Positions 51,156 through 59,324 of a stretch of DNA of 64,000 bases are shown piece after piece (position 1 is the stretch's first letter; each line of letters opens with the position of its first letter). Position numbers and translations under genes: made by a program. The notes under the pieces are model-generated. The model worked only from the letters and a program-made list of their open reading frames with translations. It searched no databases and had not been told where the DNA came from. The stretch comes from UBA9611 sp965237595 (GTDB lineage: Bacteria > Chloroflexota > Dehalococcoidia > Lucifugimonadales > UBA3495), in NCBI GenBank assembly GCA_965237595.1, contig CBDEFY010000004.1, positions 447,929 to 511,928 of the forward strand, read 5' to 3'.

Positions 51156-51437
51156 ATGGCTTCAGAACCCGACAGATATCTAGAGATGTACCGGAAAATG
51201 GTAACCATCCGGACCTTCGACCAAAAGGCCGTGGAGGAGTACCACGCCGGAAACATTCCAGGGGTGGTCCACGCCTACATCGGCGAAGAAGCAGTGGCGG
51301 TGGGCGTGTGTTCCGCACTGCGCCGTGAAGACCGGATCACCAGCACTCACCGGGGCCACGGCCACACCATCGCCAAAGGCGCCGATTTTAGATTCGTTGA
51401 GAGGTCAAGATCATGCCGAATGGAGAGACCGGGTTAA
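51156..51437 (+). pseudogene. Second E1 alpha gene, truncated
   Basis: ATG 51156 (after AGAAGGAG) reads MASEPDRYLEMYRKMVTIRT, FDQKAVEEYHAGNIPGVVHA, YIGEEAVAVGVCSALRREDR, HRGHGHTIAKGAD, the first 78 residues of another TPP-dependent E1 alpha. From about 51388 the sequence is unrelated, and the TPP motif is missing. The breakpoint leads directly into the leader of the amidohydrolase gene, so a deletion joined the two. Confidence 0.85.
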
Positions 51438-51471
51438 ATGGAAAATTCCGGCGAGGAAAGGGGTAAGTACG

Positions 51472-52326
51472 ATGGCAACTCAGACTCCGACAATTGACTC
51501 ACAGGTACATGCCTACGAGCGAAACCGTCCCGACCGTCCTTGGAGTACTTTCTTGGAGGGCCCGGACGAGGTCACCGGCGACGACATGGTGGCGGCGATG
51601 GACGCGGTCGGCGTCGACGGGGCTTTGCTGATCTCGCCGTTCCGTTTGTATGGCAACGACGCCAGCTATGTACTCGAGGTGTATGCGAAACATCCGGGCC
51701 GGTTCGGCTTGATCAAGCCATTTGATTCGCAGTCGGAAGCGGTCGCGGACGAAATCGCTGAGTGGGCCGGGACAGCGGGTGTGGTCGGAGCCCGAGTCAT
51801 GCTCGCCGACCAGGAATTCGAACCGGACGACCCGGGTCTCAATCGTCTATTCACCGCTGGTGCCCAAGCTGGCATTCCGGTGAACGTTATGGCCTCGGGC
51901 AAGCTGCCTCTCTTACGTGAACTGGCCCGCCGCAATCCAAAAACCCAGGTGGTGATCGATCATGTGGGTCTGGCCCAGCCCTTCGTCCCGCCGGCGCCGC
52001 CGGAACCTTTCGCCGATTTGGCCACCGTGGTTTCGCTGGCGGAGTTAGACAACGTGGCCGTCAAAATATCCGGGGCCTGTACTCTGTCCCATGAGCCGTT
52101 CCCATTCCCTGACATCTGGGAACCCCTGGGCAAGGTATTCGACGCGTTCGGCTTCGACCGGTGTTTGTGGGGCACTGACTGGACTCGGGCAGTGAGGCTG
52201 TTGAACTTCGAGCAGGGCGTTGAGGCGTTTCGGGTCACTAACAAACTCTCGGATTCAGAGCGTTCCACACTAATGGGAGGGACCCTCGCGAAGATTTACA
52301 ACTGGTCTCCTGACACTGGTGGGTAA
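51472..52326 (+). CDS. Amidohydrolase (Amidohydro_2 family)
   Basis: A 284-residue TIM-barrel metal hydrolase: TIDSQVHAYERNRPDRPW (metal site D-x-x-x-H region), GVDGALLISPFRLYGNDASY, QVVIDHVGLAQPF and CLWGTDWTRAVRLL with the metal-binding Asp. The family includes 2-pyrone-4,6-dicarboxylate lactonase and related decarboxylases. Lactone hydrolysis or decarboxylation of an aromatic degradation product is likely. ATG 51472 follows GAGGAAAGGGGT. Confidence 0.84.
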   Translation: MATQTPTIDSQVHAYERNRPDRPWSTFLEGPDEVTGDDMVAAMDAVGVDGALLISPFRLYGNDASYVLEVYAKHPGRFGLIKPFDSQSEAVADEIAEWAGTAGVVGARVMLADQEFEPDDPGLNRLFTAGAQAGIPVNVMASGKLPLLRELARRNPKTQVVIDHVGLAQPFVPPAPPEPFADLATVVSLAELDNVAVKISGACTLSHEPFPFPDIWEPLGKVFDAFGFDRCLWGTDWTRAVRLLNFEQGVEAFRVTNKLSDSERSTLMGGTLAKIYNWSPDTGG

Positions 52327-52500
52327 AGACTACTAAGACCGATTCCATCTACCTGGTGATTGTGGGCTCCGGCGCGGGCAACCTCGCCAACATCGTCACC
52401 GTGACCAACAATAGCCTATGCTCGTTGGTGGGATCATGCTTGGTTAAATCGCCGGGTAAAAGGTGTATACACTGGAGCCAGAGGGACTACCCCAACTGAG

Positions 52501-52545
52501 CCGCTGGCGGACTAACGAACGGGTCCTGCCAGCGGTTTTTACTTT
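52501..52545 (+). terminator. Rho-independent terminator
   Basis: CCGCTGGCGG (52501-52510) pairs with CCTGCCAGCGG (52525-52535), followed by TTTTTACTTTT. It lies between the amidohydrolase and a gene on the other strand. Confidence 0.82.
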
Positions 52546-52550
52546 TCCGG

Positions 52551-52787
52551 CTACCCGGCCATGTAAAAACTAATCATAGCTGCCACAAAGCTAGCGGGGA
52601 CGCCCGCCGTTCCCCACCGCCTGGCGCCCTTCCAAACCGCCGCGGCGCCAGTTACTACGCCCAGCGGCCCGAACACCACGGGAGCGATGGCCAGAGACAC
52701 GGCGGCGCAGGGCAGGCTGCCGATAACCCATCTTCGGCCAGGCAATGGGGTCTTAGTTTGATGGCCGATTTCTTCGGTGGTCTCCAC
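52551..52787 (-). CDS. Small membrane protein, unknown
   Basis: A 78-residue protein with a hydrophilic N-terminus (METTEEIGHQTKTPLPGRRW) and two membrane helices (VIGSLPCAAVSLAIAPVVFG, VPASFVAAMISFYMAG) separated by GAAAVWKGARRWG. It resembles DUF4190-like helical hairpins only loosely. Function not known. Confidence 0.55.
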   Translation of the reverse strand: METTEEIGHQTKTPLPGRRWVIGSLPCAAVSLAIAPVVFGPLGVVTGAAAVWKGARRWGTAGVPASFVAAMISFYMAG

Positions 52788-52861
52788 TGGTACAACGCTT
52801 ATGTATCCGTCCTTTACCTGGAAAGGAGCCTGTACAATCTCCTGGCCGAATCCCTCAGGGT

Positions 52862-53986
52862 TTACTGGTGGACCGCTCGGGCGATTTCGACCAGAGCCCG
52901 GTCGATTTCTTGCTCCGTGGTGTACCTGCCCACCGAGAACCGCAGGGTTCCCATGGCGTACTCCAACGGTACCTGCATGGCCTCTAATACGCTGGAAACT
53001 TCCAAGTGGTCGCTATGGCAGGCCGCTCCCGCCGAGGCGCAGACACCCTCCAGTTCTTCCAGGATGATGTTTGCTTCCATTCCCCGAAAGCTGGCGCTGA
53101 GTGTATTGGGCAGCCGCTTCTTCGGATGGCCGTTAAACCGTATCTGTTCAAACCGTTCTCCAATCCCTGCTTCCAACCGGTCACGCATGGTTTGCATGTG
53201 CCGGTGATATTCCTTCAGGTTGTTCTTCACCAATTCACAGGCCCGGCCCAGACCCACGATTTCGATGACGTTCTCAGTCCCCGCCCGCCAACCCATCTCA
53301 TGGCTCGCCCCGTGCATTAACTTTTCCAAGCGTACTCCGGGGCGGATGTACAACGCGCCAATGCCCTTGGGCGCGTAGACCTTGTGTCCGGCGATAGACA
53401 GCAGGTCCACCCCCAACTCGTCCACCCGCACCGGTATCTTACCCACCGACTGGGCGCAATCCGCGTGGAGCAGCACACTGCGCTCCCTAGTGATCCTGGA
53501 TATCTCTTCCAGAGGCTCGATGGTGCCGACCTCATTGTTGGCATGCATTATGGAAACCAGGATCGTTTTGGGAGTGATGGCTCTGGCAACCTGTTGGGGG
53601 TCCACCATGCCAAACTCGTCCACCGGTAGGTAGGTTACACGGCAACCCTGATCTTCAAGATAACGGCACACTTCCAACACTGCCGGATGCTCCACCGCTG
53701 AGGTAATTATGTGGTTCCCCTTGTCGCGGTAAGCGCCAAAAACCCCCTTGATCGCATGGTTGTTGGATTCGGTGCCACCGCTGGTGAAGATGACCTCTTC
53801 CTCTTTAGATCCCAGCATATCCGCCAGCTGGCTCCTGGCATTCTCGACAGCCTCTTTGGCGGCCACACCAGGCAGGTGGCTGCTGGAAGGGTTGCCGTAT
53901 CGCTGATGAATATAGGGCAACATGGCCTCGGCCACCTGGGGGTCGATGGGAGTGGTAGCGTTGTAGTCCAAATATATCTGGTCCAT
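52862..53986 (-). CDS. Cysteine desulfurase (NifS/IscS family)
   Basis: 374 residues from ATG 53986: IYLDYNATTPIDPQVAEAML, FTSGGTESNNHAIKG, EHPAVLEVCRYL, HADCAQSVGKIPV, SIAGHKVYAPKGIGALY (PLP Lys) and the active Cys in CASAGAACHSD. It frees sulfur from cysteine for Fe-S clusters or tRNA thiolation and can also serve selenium donors. Start at 53986 is preferred to 54019 since homology begins at DQIYLDYNA. No iscU is adjacent. Confidence 0.93.
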   Translation of the reverse strand: MDQIYLDYNATTPIDPQVAEAMLPYIHQRYGNPSSSHLPGVAAKEAVENARSQLADMLGSKEEEVIFTSGGTESNNHAIKGVFGAYRDKGNHIITSAVEHPAVLEVCRYLEDQGCRVTYLPVDEFGMVDPQQVARAITPKTILVSIMHANNEVGTIEPLEEISRITRERSVLLHADCAQSVGKIPVRVDELGVDLLSIAGHKVYAPKGIGALYIRPGVRLEKLMHGASHEMGWRAGTENVIEIVGLGRACELVKNNLKEYHRHMQTMRDRLEAGIGERFEQIRFNGHPKKRLPNTLSASFRGMEANIILEELEGVCASAGAACHSDHLEVSSVLEAMQVPLEYAMGTLRFSVGRYTTEQEIDRALVEIARAVHQ

Positions 53987-54107
53987 TTTGCGGCACCTGC
54001 TTGTGGGATGATGCTTCAACCTTCGTCAAGGCAAATATAAACCAAATGGCCACGGGCGGGTAGGTCGATGCTCTCTGCGAGGTTTTGAACTGTTCCAGCT
54101 GAGAGGA

Positions 54108-54281
54108 TTGAGCCATACAACTGTCGTTGTCTATAACGACGAGGAGTTCACTCACAGAAACCTAATCTTCACTGAAGCCGACAGCCTTCCGGAAGATGGA
54201 CCCGCTGCCAGCGCCATGCCGTCCCAAATGTCTGACAGGGTGATGTCTTACGAAGTTATCGAGAAAGGAAAGGACGGGTAA
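54108..54281 (+). CDS. Small hypothetical protein (57 residues)
   Basis: TTG 54108, two bases behind GAGAGGA, reads SHTTVVVYNDEEFTHRNLIF, TEADSLPEDGPAASAMPSQM, SDRVMSYEVIEKGKDG and TAA. The composition looks like a real acidic protein or the tail of a lost gene. No family recognised. It is close to the 5' end of the cysteine desulfurase, on the opposite strand. Confidence 0.35.
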   Translation: MSHTTVVVYNDEEFTHRNLIFTEADSLPEDGPAASAMPSQMSDRVMSYEVIEKGKDG

Positions 54282-54407
54282 CTGGAGGCGCGTAGTCGAA
54301 TGACACTATTCAAGAATAGTGATGGCGATTTGCCGGCGGCGACAATGGGAGCCTTGATTCACCTCAACCGATTGTCACATTGCTGGCCCCTTGGGAAAAC
54401 AAACAGC

Positions 54408-54614
54408 TCAATTCATCAACCATGTTTCTTCTTGAGCGGGAATGGTCCAAGCATTTCGGAGTTGGAGCTCGGGATGCCGGTGACGACAAGACCACGGCCC
54501 CCTCGGACCCGGCCCTGTGCCAACCACCGTGAGCACTGTTTCTTTTCCGACAGACCGCGCAACTCTACTCGGCTGATCTTGGTCAGTCTCCCCGGTAACC
54601 GTTCCTTCAACCAT
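54408..54614 (-). CDS. Doubtful small ORF
   Basis: ATG 54614 follows TGAGGTGACTA, a fair ribosome site, and reads VEGTVTGETDQDQPSRVARS, VGKETVLTVVGTGPGPRGPW. After that the sequence turns His/Arg-rich and resembles noise, so it may be a frameshifted remnant. No homology recognised. Confidence 0.2.
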   Translation of the reverse strand: MVEGTVTGETDQDQPSRVARSVGKETVLTVVGTGPGPRGPWSCRHRHPELQLRNAWTIPAQEETWLMN

Positions 54615-54722
54615 TAGTCACCTCAACGAATTTTATGTACGGTATTGTAAGCATGCTCCCTCAATCATAAGATGATTCTCGTGACGCCCGTTGCATTGGA
54701 TAGGAGATTGAGGTGGACCCAA

Positions 54723-55667
54723 TTAGTTGGACAGGTTTGGTGCAAAACTAAGTGGGAGTTCCGCCGTCTTTCCAAGGTCTGAGAACGCTCCGTTCGGTGC
54801 CCGTTTCCCATTGATTGACCGTTCATCTGATGGCGCCAAGTCTCCTTTGAACACCTCAGCCGGTGTCCGGTAGCCCAAGGCCTGGTGGGGTCTTTGGTTG
54901 TTGTAGAAGCTGAAGTATGCGTCAAGCCCGGCCTTGGCTTCTCGCCCGTTGGAGTAGGCTTTCAGGTAGACCTCCTCGTACTTAACCGTGCGCCACAGCC
55001 GCTCCAACAAGATGTTGTCGGTGTAGCGTCCCTTCCCGTCCATGCTGATTCTCACTCCGTGCTGCTCTAGGAGACCGGTGAAGGCTTCGCCGGTGAACTG
55101 GCTGCCCTGGTCGGTGTTGAAGACCTCTGGCTTCCCCTTGCCAAGCGCTTCCTCCAATGTCTCGACACAGAAATCAGCATCCAAGGTGTTGGAAAGACGC
55201 CAGGCCACCACGTACCGCGTGTACCAATCCATGATGGCCACCAGGTATAAGAAACCCTTGGCCATGGGGATGTAGGTGATGTCGGCGGCCCACACCTGAT
55301 TTGGTCTGGTGATCTCCATGCCGCTCAGGAGGTAGGGATACACCTTGTGCCCTGGCCCCGGCTTGCTGGTCCGGGGCCACCGGTAGATGGCACGTAGTCC
55401 CATGGTCCGCATCAGACGCTGGACCCGCTTCCGGTTCACCCTGTGACCTTGAGTGCCCAGCCAGACCCTCATGCGCCGCGACCCGTAGAAGGGGGTACTT
55501 AGGTACTGGTGGTCCATCGCCTTCATCACCGTCAGGTTCTCCGAGCAAGTCCCCTTGCGCCGGTAGTTTAGGCTGGACCTGCTGATGCTCAGTAAGGCGC
55601 ACTGTCTCACTGTGGACAAGGCTGGGTGCCGCCGGTCCACCATCTCCCGCCGCCGCTCCCGGCTCAT
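54723..55667 (-). CDS. IS3-family transposase OrfB (DDE integrase), copy 2
   Basis: 314 residues, the same as copy 1 except for Ser instead of Leu in GTCSENLTVMK. The DDE core (WAADITYI, FNTDQGSQF, NILLERLWRTV) is intact. It overlaps orfA by ATGA. Confidence 0.93.
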   Translation of the reverse strand: MSRERRREMVDRRHPALSTVRQCALLSISRSSLNYRRKGTCSENLTVMKAMDHQYLSTPFYGSRRMRVWLGTQGHRVNRKRVQRLMRTMGLRAIYRWPRTSKPGPGHKVYPYLLSGMEITRPNQVWAADITYIPMAKGFLYLVAIMDWYTRYVVAWRLSNTLDADFCVETLEEALGKGKPEVFNTDQGSQFTGEAFTGLLEQHGVRISMDGKGRYTDNILLERLWRTVKYEEVYLKAYSNGREAKAGLDAYFSFYNNQRPHQALGYRTPAEVFKGDLAPSDERSINGKRAPNGAFSDLGKTAELPLSFAPNLSN

Positions 55668-55948
55668 GGACCGAGCCTCTCCGCCAAGAAATCCCGCTCA
55701 ACCTTCAGTTGGCCGATCTGCTGATAGAGCCGGGCAACAAGGACCCCATCGCTCTTCTGGCGTTTGTCTTGGTTCCCACCAAAGACGCCGACCGCTCCTT
55801 CCAACAAGGACTTCTTCCAGGCCTGGATCTGCCCGGGATGGACCTCGTAGCGGGCGGCCAGTTGGGCCACCGTCTCTTCACCCTTCACCGCTTCCAGGGC
55901 CACCTTGGCCTTGAATGTTGGGCTGTGCTTCCTCCGCTCTTTTGACAT
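55664..55948 (-). CDS. IS3-family transposase OrfA, copy 2
   Basis: MSKERRKHSPTFKAKVALEA, VAQLAARYEVHPGQIQAWK. It differs from copy 1 by Arg for Pro in the AxYEVH position (probably the ancestral state) and Gly for Ala in KSDGVLVAR. Helix-turn-helix DNA-binding subunit. Confidence 0.9.
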   Translation of the reverse strand: MSKERRKHSPTFKAKVALEAVKGEETVAQLAARYEVHPGQIQAWKKSLLEGAVGVFGGNQDKRQKSDGVLVARLYQQIGQLKVERDFLAERLGP

Positions 55949-56045
55949 GTCCCACTCCTCCCTCACAGCAACAGCTGTGGCTATTTTAGGAGCAGAACTC
56001 TCACTTAACCACCTGTCCGAATTTCCGGGTCCACCTCAGATTGAA

Positions 56046-56963
56046 ATGAAAGTTGGCGTGAACTTGATCAACTTTGGGCCAGGGGTGAACCCCAAGTCAT
56101 TAAAGCGCTGGGCACAATTATCGGAATCCCTGGGCTATCAACTAATCATGACGTCCGACCACATTGCCATCACTCCGGATGTGCAGTCTCGTTATCCTGC
56201 CCCCTTCTTTGAGCCCATCTCTTTGCTTGGCTGGCTGGCGGGTATCACGAGCACCATCGAGATCGGCACGACGGTACTCATAGTGCCTTATCGCAACCCT
56301 CTGGAGATAGCCAAGGCCAGCGCCGATGTGGATCAGCTCAGCGGAGGCCGCTTCATCCTCGGCGTTGGTATTGGCTGGGCCCAGGAAGAATTTCAGGCGT
56401 TGCGTGTTCCTTTCAAGTCCAGAGGCGCCATAACCAACGAGTATCTGGAGGCAATCAAGCTCCTCTGGACCCACGATGTGGCGTCCTATGACGGCAAGTT
56501 CGCTTCGTTCAAGAACGTACACACCGCGCCCAGGCCCATTCGCTCTCCTCATCCCCCGATCTGGGTGGGTGGTTCCAGCGATGCAGCGATGCGACGCACC
56601 GTCCGCTACGGCGACGCGTGGCATCCAATTCGGGTACGCATGGATTGGTTCAAGGACACCGGGATCCCCCGTCTCAATGAGATTGCCGAGGAAGAGGGAC
56701 AGCCTTTGCCCATGCTGTGTCCCAGGATCAGGCTCCGGCTGACCGACTCACCCGTGCCCGACACCGAACGCGTAGCGGGTGAAGGTAGTCTAGACCAAAT
56801 ACACGGCGACTTATCGGAACTGGCAGCCCTGGGATGTTCCTACGTCGTGTTAGATACTTACTACGATGATATCGAACCTGTCAGGCACAGCGAACCATCG
56901 TGGCGGATGTACAGCGTGCTGGCGGAGAAAGTGCTGGACTTGGAAAACCAGACCGTCCGCTAA
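56046..56963 (+). CDS. LLM-class flavin-dependent oxidoreductase
   Basis: 305 residues: MKVGVNLINFGPGVNPKSLK, QLIMTSDHIAITPDVQSRYP, EIGTTVLIVPYRNPLEIAKA and GGRFILGVGIGWAQEEFQAL. It is a luciferase-like monooxygenase of the TIGR03619 (F420-dependent) type. The ATG stands only seven bases behind the IS3 end, so its own ribosome site and promoter have been displaced. No Shine-Dalgarno sequence is visible and expression may depend on IS sequence or be lost. The protein itself is complete. Confidence 0.86.
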   Translation: MKVGVNLINFGPGVNPKSLKRWAQLSESLGYQLIMTSDHIAITPDVQSRYPAPFFEPISLLGWLAGITSTIEIGTTVLIVPYRNPLEIAKASADVDQLSGGRFILGVGIGWAQEEFQALRVPFKSRGAITNEYLEAIKLLWTHDVASYDGKFASFKNVHTAPRPIRSPHPPIWVGGSSDAAMRRTVRYGDAWHPIRVRMDWFKDTGIPRLNEIAEEEGQPLPMLCPRIRLRLTDSPVPDTERVAGEGSLDQIHGDLSELAALGCSYVVLDTYYDDIEPVRHSEPSWRMYSVLAEKVLDLENQTVR

Positions 56964-57072
56964 ACCGCGGAGGACACGGCTAGGGCCGAGACGATAATAA
57001 ATCTCCATCTCGGGTGATTTAGAAGAGTCCCTTCCATGGTCCCCTGTGGTCCACCGGCCCGTGATAATATCA

Positions 57073-57095
57073 GACTGCCGGAATTTCCGGCAGTC
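57073..57095. promoter_or_regulatory. Perfect palindrome in the leader of the VOC gene
   Basis: GACTGCCGGAA, T, TTCCGGCAGTC: 11-base arms with a one-base centre, ending nine bases before the AAGGAGG ribosome site. It could be a dimeric repressor operator or, in RNA, a hairpin near the ribosome site. Confidence 0.5.
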
Positions 57096-57117
57096 GTACG
57101 GTACAAGGAGGAAAAAC

Positions 57118-57654
57118 ATGTCGTTGATCAAGAACCTTGGACACGTGGGCATCATTTGTGATGATTTCATGAAGATGCGCGATTTCTACACCCGGGTGAT
57201 GGGGTTGACTGTCACCGACGAAGACCCCGACCGGGGCAGTTGCTTCCTCAGTGCGGACCCGGAGAACGAGCATCACGAATTGGCATTGGGCCAGTCTCGC
57301 GGCGCGGACCATCCCGACGGTGCCCGCCCCGCCACCCAGAACGTGGGACAGATATCCTACATCGTGCCTGAATTGGCCTCGCTGCGGGAGCTCAACCGGC
57401 GGTTCAAGGCCGAGGGGATCGAGATTCTCCGCACGGTCACCCACGGTATCTCCTGCAGCATCTACTTCCACGATCCCGAAAACAACGTGGGAGAGGTTTA
57501 CTACAAAACAGGCTTTGTCGTGAAGCAGGGTTTCAGCAGGCCGATCGACCTGGAAACCCAGACGGACCAAGAGATATTGGATTTCTCCAAGTCCTTTGAG
57601 GCTACCGAGGGACCGTTCCAGGGCGCCAAGCTTCCTGTGGGGGCCGGCGACTAG
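57118..57654 (+). CDS. VOC-family (extradiol dioxygenase-like) protein
   Basis: A 178-residue protein with two beta-alpha-beta-beta-beta modules: NLGHVGIICDDFMKMRDFYT then RVMGLTVTDED, EHHELALGQSRG, and GQISYIVPELASLRELNRRF, CSIYFHDPENNVGEVYYKTG. His in GHVGI, His in HHELAL and Glu in GEVYY match the metal site of glyoxalase/extradiol dioxygenases. It probably acts in ring cleavage or as an epimerase in a catabolic route. ATG 57118 with AAGGAGG. Confidence 0.85.
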   Translation: MSLIKNLGHVGIICDDFMKMRDFYTRVMGLTVTDEDPDRGSCFLSADPENEHHELALGQSRGADHPDGARPATQNVGQISYIVPELASLRELNRRFKAEGIEILRTVTHGISCSIYFHDPENNVGEVYYKTGFVVKQGFSRPIDLETQTDQEILDFSKSFEATEGPFQGAKLPVGAGD

Positions 57655-57704
57655 CGGGTCCTCACAGCTTCGTTCGTTAACCGAAGGTTCCACCGGCAAA
57701 TTGC

Positions 57705-57757
57705 GCCCCAACCGACGACGGCTGGGGCCCTTATCTTTCCATTGGTTTTTTAAAAAG
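57705..57757. terminator. Terminator between the converging VOC and MFS genes
   Basis: GCCCCAACCG, loop ACGA, CGGCTGGGGC with one G-T pair, then CCTTATCTTTCC and, slightly further, GGTTTTTT. Confidence 0.7.
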
Positions 57758-57807
57758 TTGAGGCATCGGGACGCAAGAGGGAAAGGCCAACACCGAACTC
57801 CGGATAT

Positions 57808-59052
57808 CTAAAGCCTCCGCAGCTTGGGAGCCAAAACGGCCAATATAAGCACCAAGACGATGCCCATTACCCCGACAATGTTCGCTGCCTGGGGTGCGCT
57901 CCAAAGGCCAGCCGTGGCTCCCGACGACATGCTGCCCAGGGCGAAGGCATATATCGCCAGGGAACGCAAGCTCATGACGCGGCCCCGATACTCAGACTGG
58001 GCGGTACCTAGCAACGCCGACAGGATGAAAACTTGAGTCGAGGCGAAGCCCGCTCCGGTTACCGTAAGAATCGCCATGGACAGGTAAAAGGACTGCGAGC
58101 TGGAAAAAACCAAAATGCTGGCGTGCCACACAACCACCGACCCGATCATCAATTTCCCGACATTCGGCAGATTCCCGACCATCGCCCAGCCCAGGGATGC
58201 GGCAACTGCTCCGATCCCGAAGGCAAACAGCAACAACCCCAGCCCGGTGGAATCGGAATTCAATACGTCCCTGGCAAATATGGGCATCAGGGTCGTATGA
58301 AAGGTCCACCCTGAGGACTCGATGACCAGGGCCAATACCAACGTGCCCCAGAGCACCTGATGCCCTTTGACGTATTTCAATCCCGCAATCACGGTGTGGA
58401 CCACGGATTCTGGTTCCCCATTTTGACTATTGGGGTTACTACTGCCCGATGACCGAATGTAAAGGGCAACCCAGCCGCTCAAGAAATATAAAGCTGCGAT
58501 GGCGGTAAAAGCACCTTTCGGCCCGAAGCTATTGAACAGGATGCCACCCACCAAAGGCCCGATCAGCATGGCAATATTTCTTCCCAGCGTATTGAATGCG
58601 GCGCCGCTGCCGATGCGGTCTTGAGGCAAGGTGTCGGCAACCAGCGATTGGGCCGCGGGCATCTGAAACACCCGCACCATGCCGGCTATCACGGCTATCA
58701 GGAAGATGTGCCAGGTTTCCAATTGACCGCTCAGGATCAATAAAAGCATCACCCCGGCGAAGGCGGCCATTATGAATTCCACGGACGCTAGGATCCGGTG
58801 ACGGGGGACCCGGTCGGCGACCGCGCCAGCAAAGAGGGCCAAGATATTTAGGGACATCCGGGCCGCCGAAATTGCCCCCACCAGGAAGGGCGAGTCGGTC
58901 AGGGTGAGAATGAACCACCCCAAAACCACCGTTTCCATCTGGGTACCCATGGTCACCAACGTGGTGGAAGCCCAGACGAAAGAGAAATTACGGTATCGAA
59001 AGACGGAGAGGGGATAGCCTGCCCGATTTACGGTGGCGGTAAATTTCGACAA
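57808..59052 (-). CDS. MFS transporter (MFS_3 / EntS-like)
   Basis: 414 residues, about 12 membrane segments: YPLSVFRYRNFSFVWASTTL, GAVADRVPRHRILASVEFIM, QSLVADTLPQDRIGSGAAFN, STQVFILSALLGTAQSEYRG. Member of the same subgroup as 1534-2814 (export of siderophores or drugs). Substrate unknown. Confidence 0.85.
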   Translation of the reverse strand: MSKFTATVNRAGYPLSVFRYRNFSFVWASTTLVTMGTQMETVVLGWFILTLTDSPFLVGAISAARMSLNILALFAGAVADRVPRHRILASVEFIMAAFAGVMLLLILSGQLETWHIFLIAVIAGMVRVFQMPAAQSLVADTLPQDRIGSGAAFNTLGRNIAMLIGPLVGGILFNSFGPKGAFTAIAALYFLSGWVALYIRSSGSSNPNSQNGEPESVVHTVIAGLKYVKGHQVLWGTLVLALVIESSGWTFHTTLMPIFARDVLNSDSTGLGLLLFAFGIGAVAASLGWAMVGNLPNVGKLMIGSVVVWHASILVFSSSQSFYLSMAILTVTGAGFASTQVFILSALLGTAQSEYRGRVMSLRSLAIYAFALGSMSSGATAGLWSAPQAANIVGVMGIVLVLILAVLAPKLRRL

Positions 59053-59103
59053 TCTACTCCAAACGAGTGATCCCGATCAAAGGGACTAAGGTAACTTCAG
59101 GAA

Positions 59104-59136
59104 CTAAACTTCTTCCGCGGGCGACGTGGCCAGTCC
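59104..59136 (-). pseudogene. Remnant: tail of a UGSC-type protein
   Basis: The minus strand reads GLATSPAEEV and stop, almost the same as the tail GIATSSVEEV of the gene at 61127-62852. It is followed upstream by a cupin remnant at 59171-59222, so this looks like a decayed duplicate of the neighbouring gene group. Confidence 0.5.
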
Positions 59137-59170
59137 TTCGCTAATCAGAGTCCCCTACGCCCGACCAGCC

Positions 59171-59222
59171 CTACAACATGACGTGACGTTTCCCCAGCTC
59201 TATTATTCGCGCAGTGTAACCC
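59171..59222 (-). pseudogene. Remnant: tail of a small cupin
   Basis: The minus strand reads GYTARIIELGKRHVML and stop, like GYTSRVIEVGNIMLVG at the end of the broken cupin at 60245-60605. Confidence 0.5.
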
Positions 59223-59324
59223 ACCCTGGCCGAGGCACTCTGATTGGGTTGCCGCTCTACATACAAATTTAAGGTTCGAGCGTTCCGGCATCGACAGATT
59301 CGGGTCTGACAACCGGCGGTAGCG

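Larger units (their letters stand above)
54709..56038 (-). mobile_element. IS3-family insertion sequence, copy 2
   Basis: 1330 bp, same ends TGAGGTGGACCC / GGGTCCACCTCA and same genes as 9020-10349, in opposite orientation. It is flanked by the 3-bp target duplication GAT (54706-54708 and 56039-56041). It ends seven bases before the ATG of the LLM gene at 56046. Confidence 0.96.

Noticed and set aside
54300..54617. A 105-codon plus-strand open frame
   Set aside because: No ribosome site and no homology. Composition changes along the frame.
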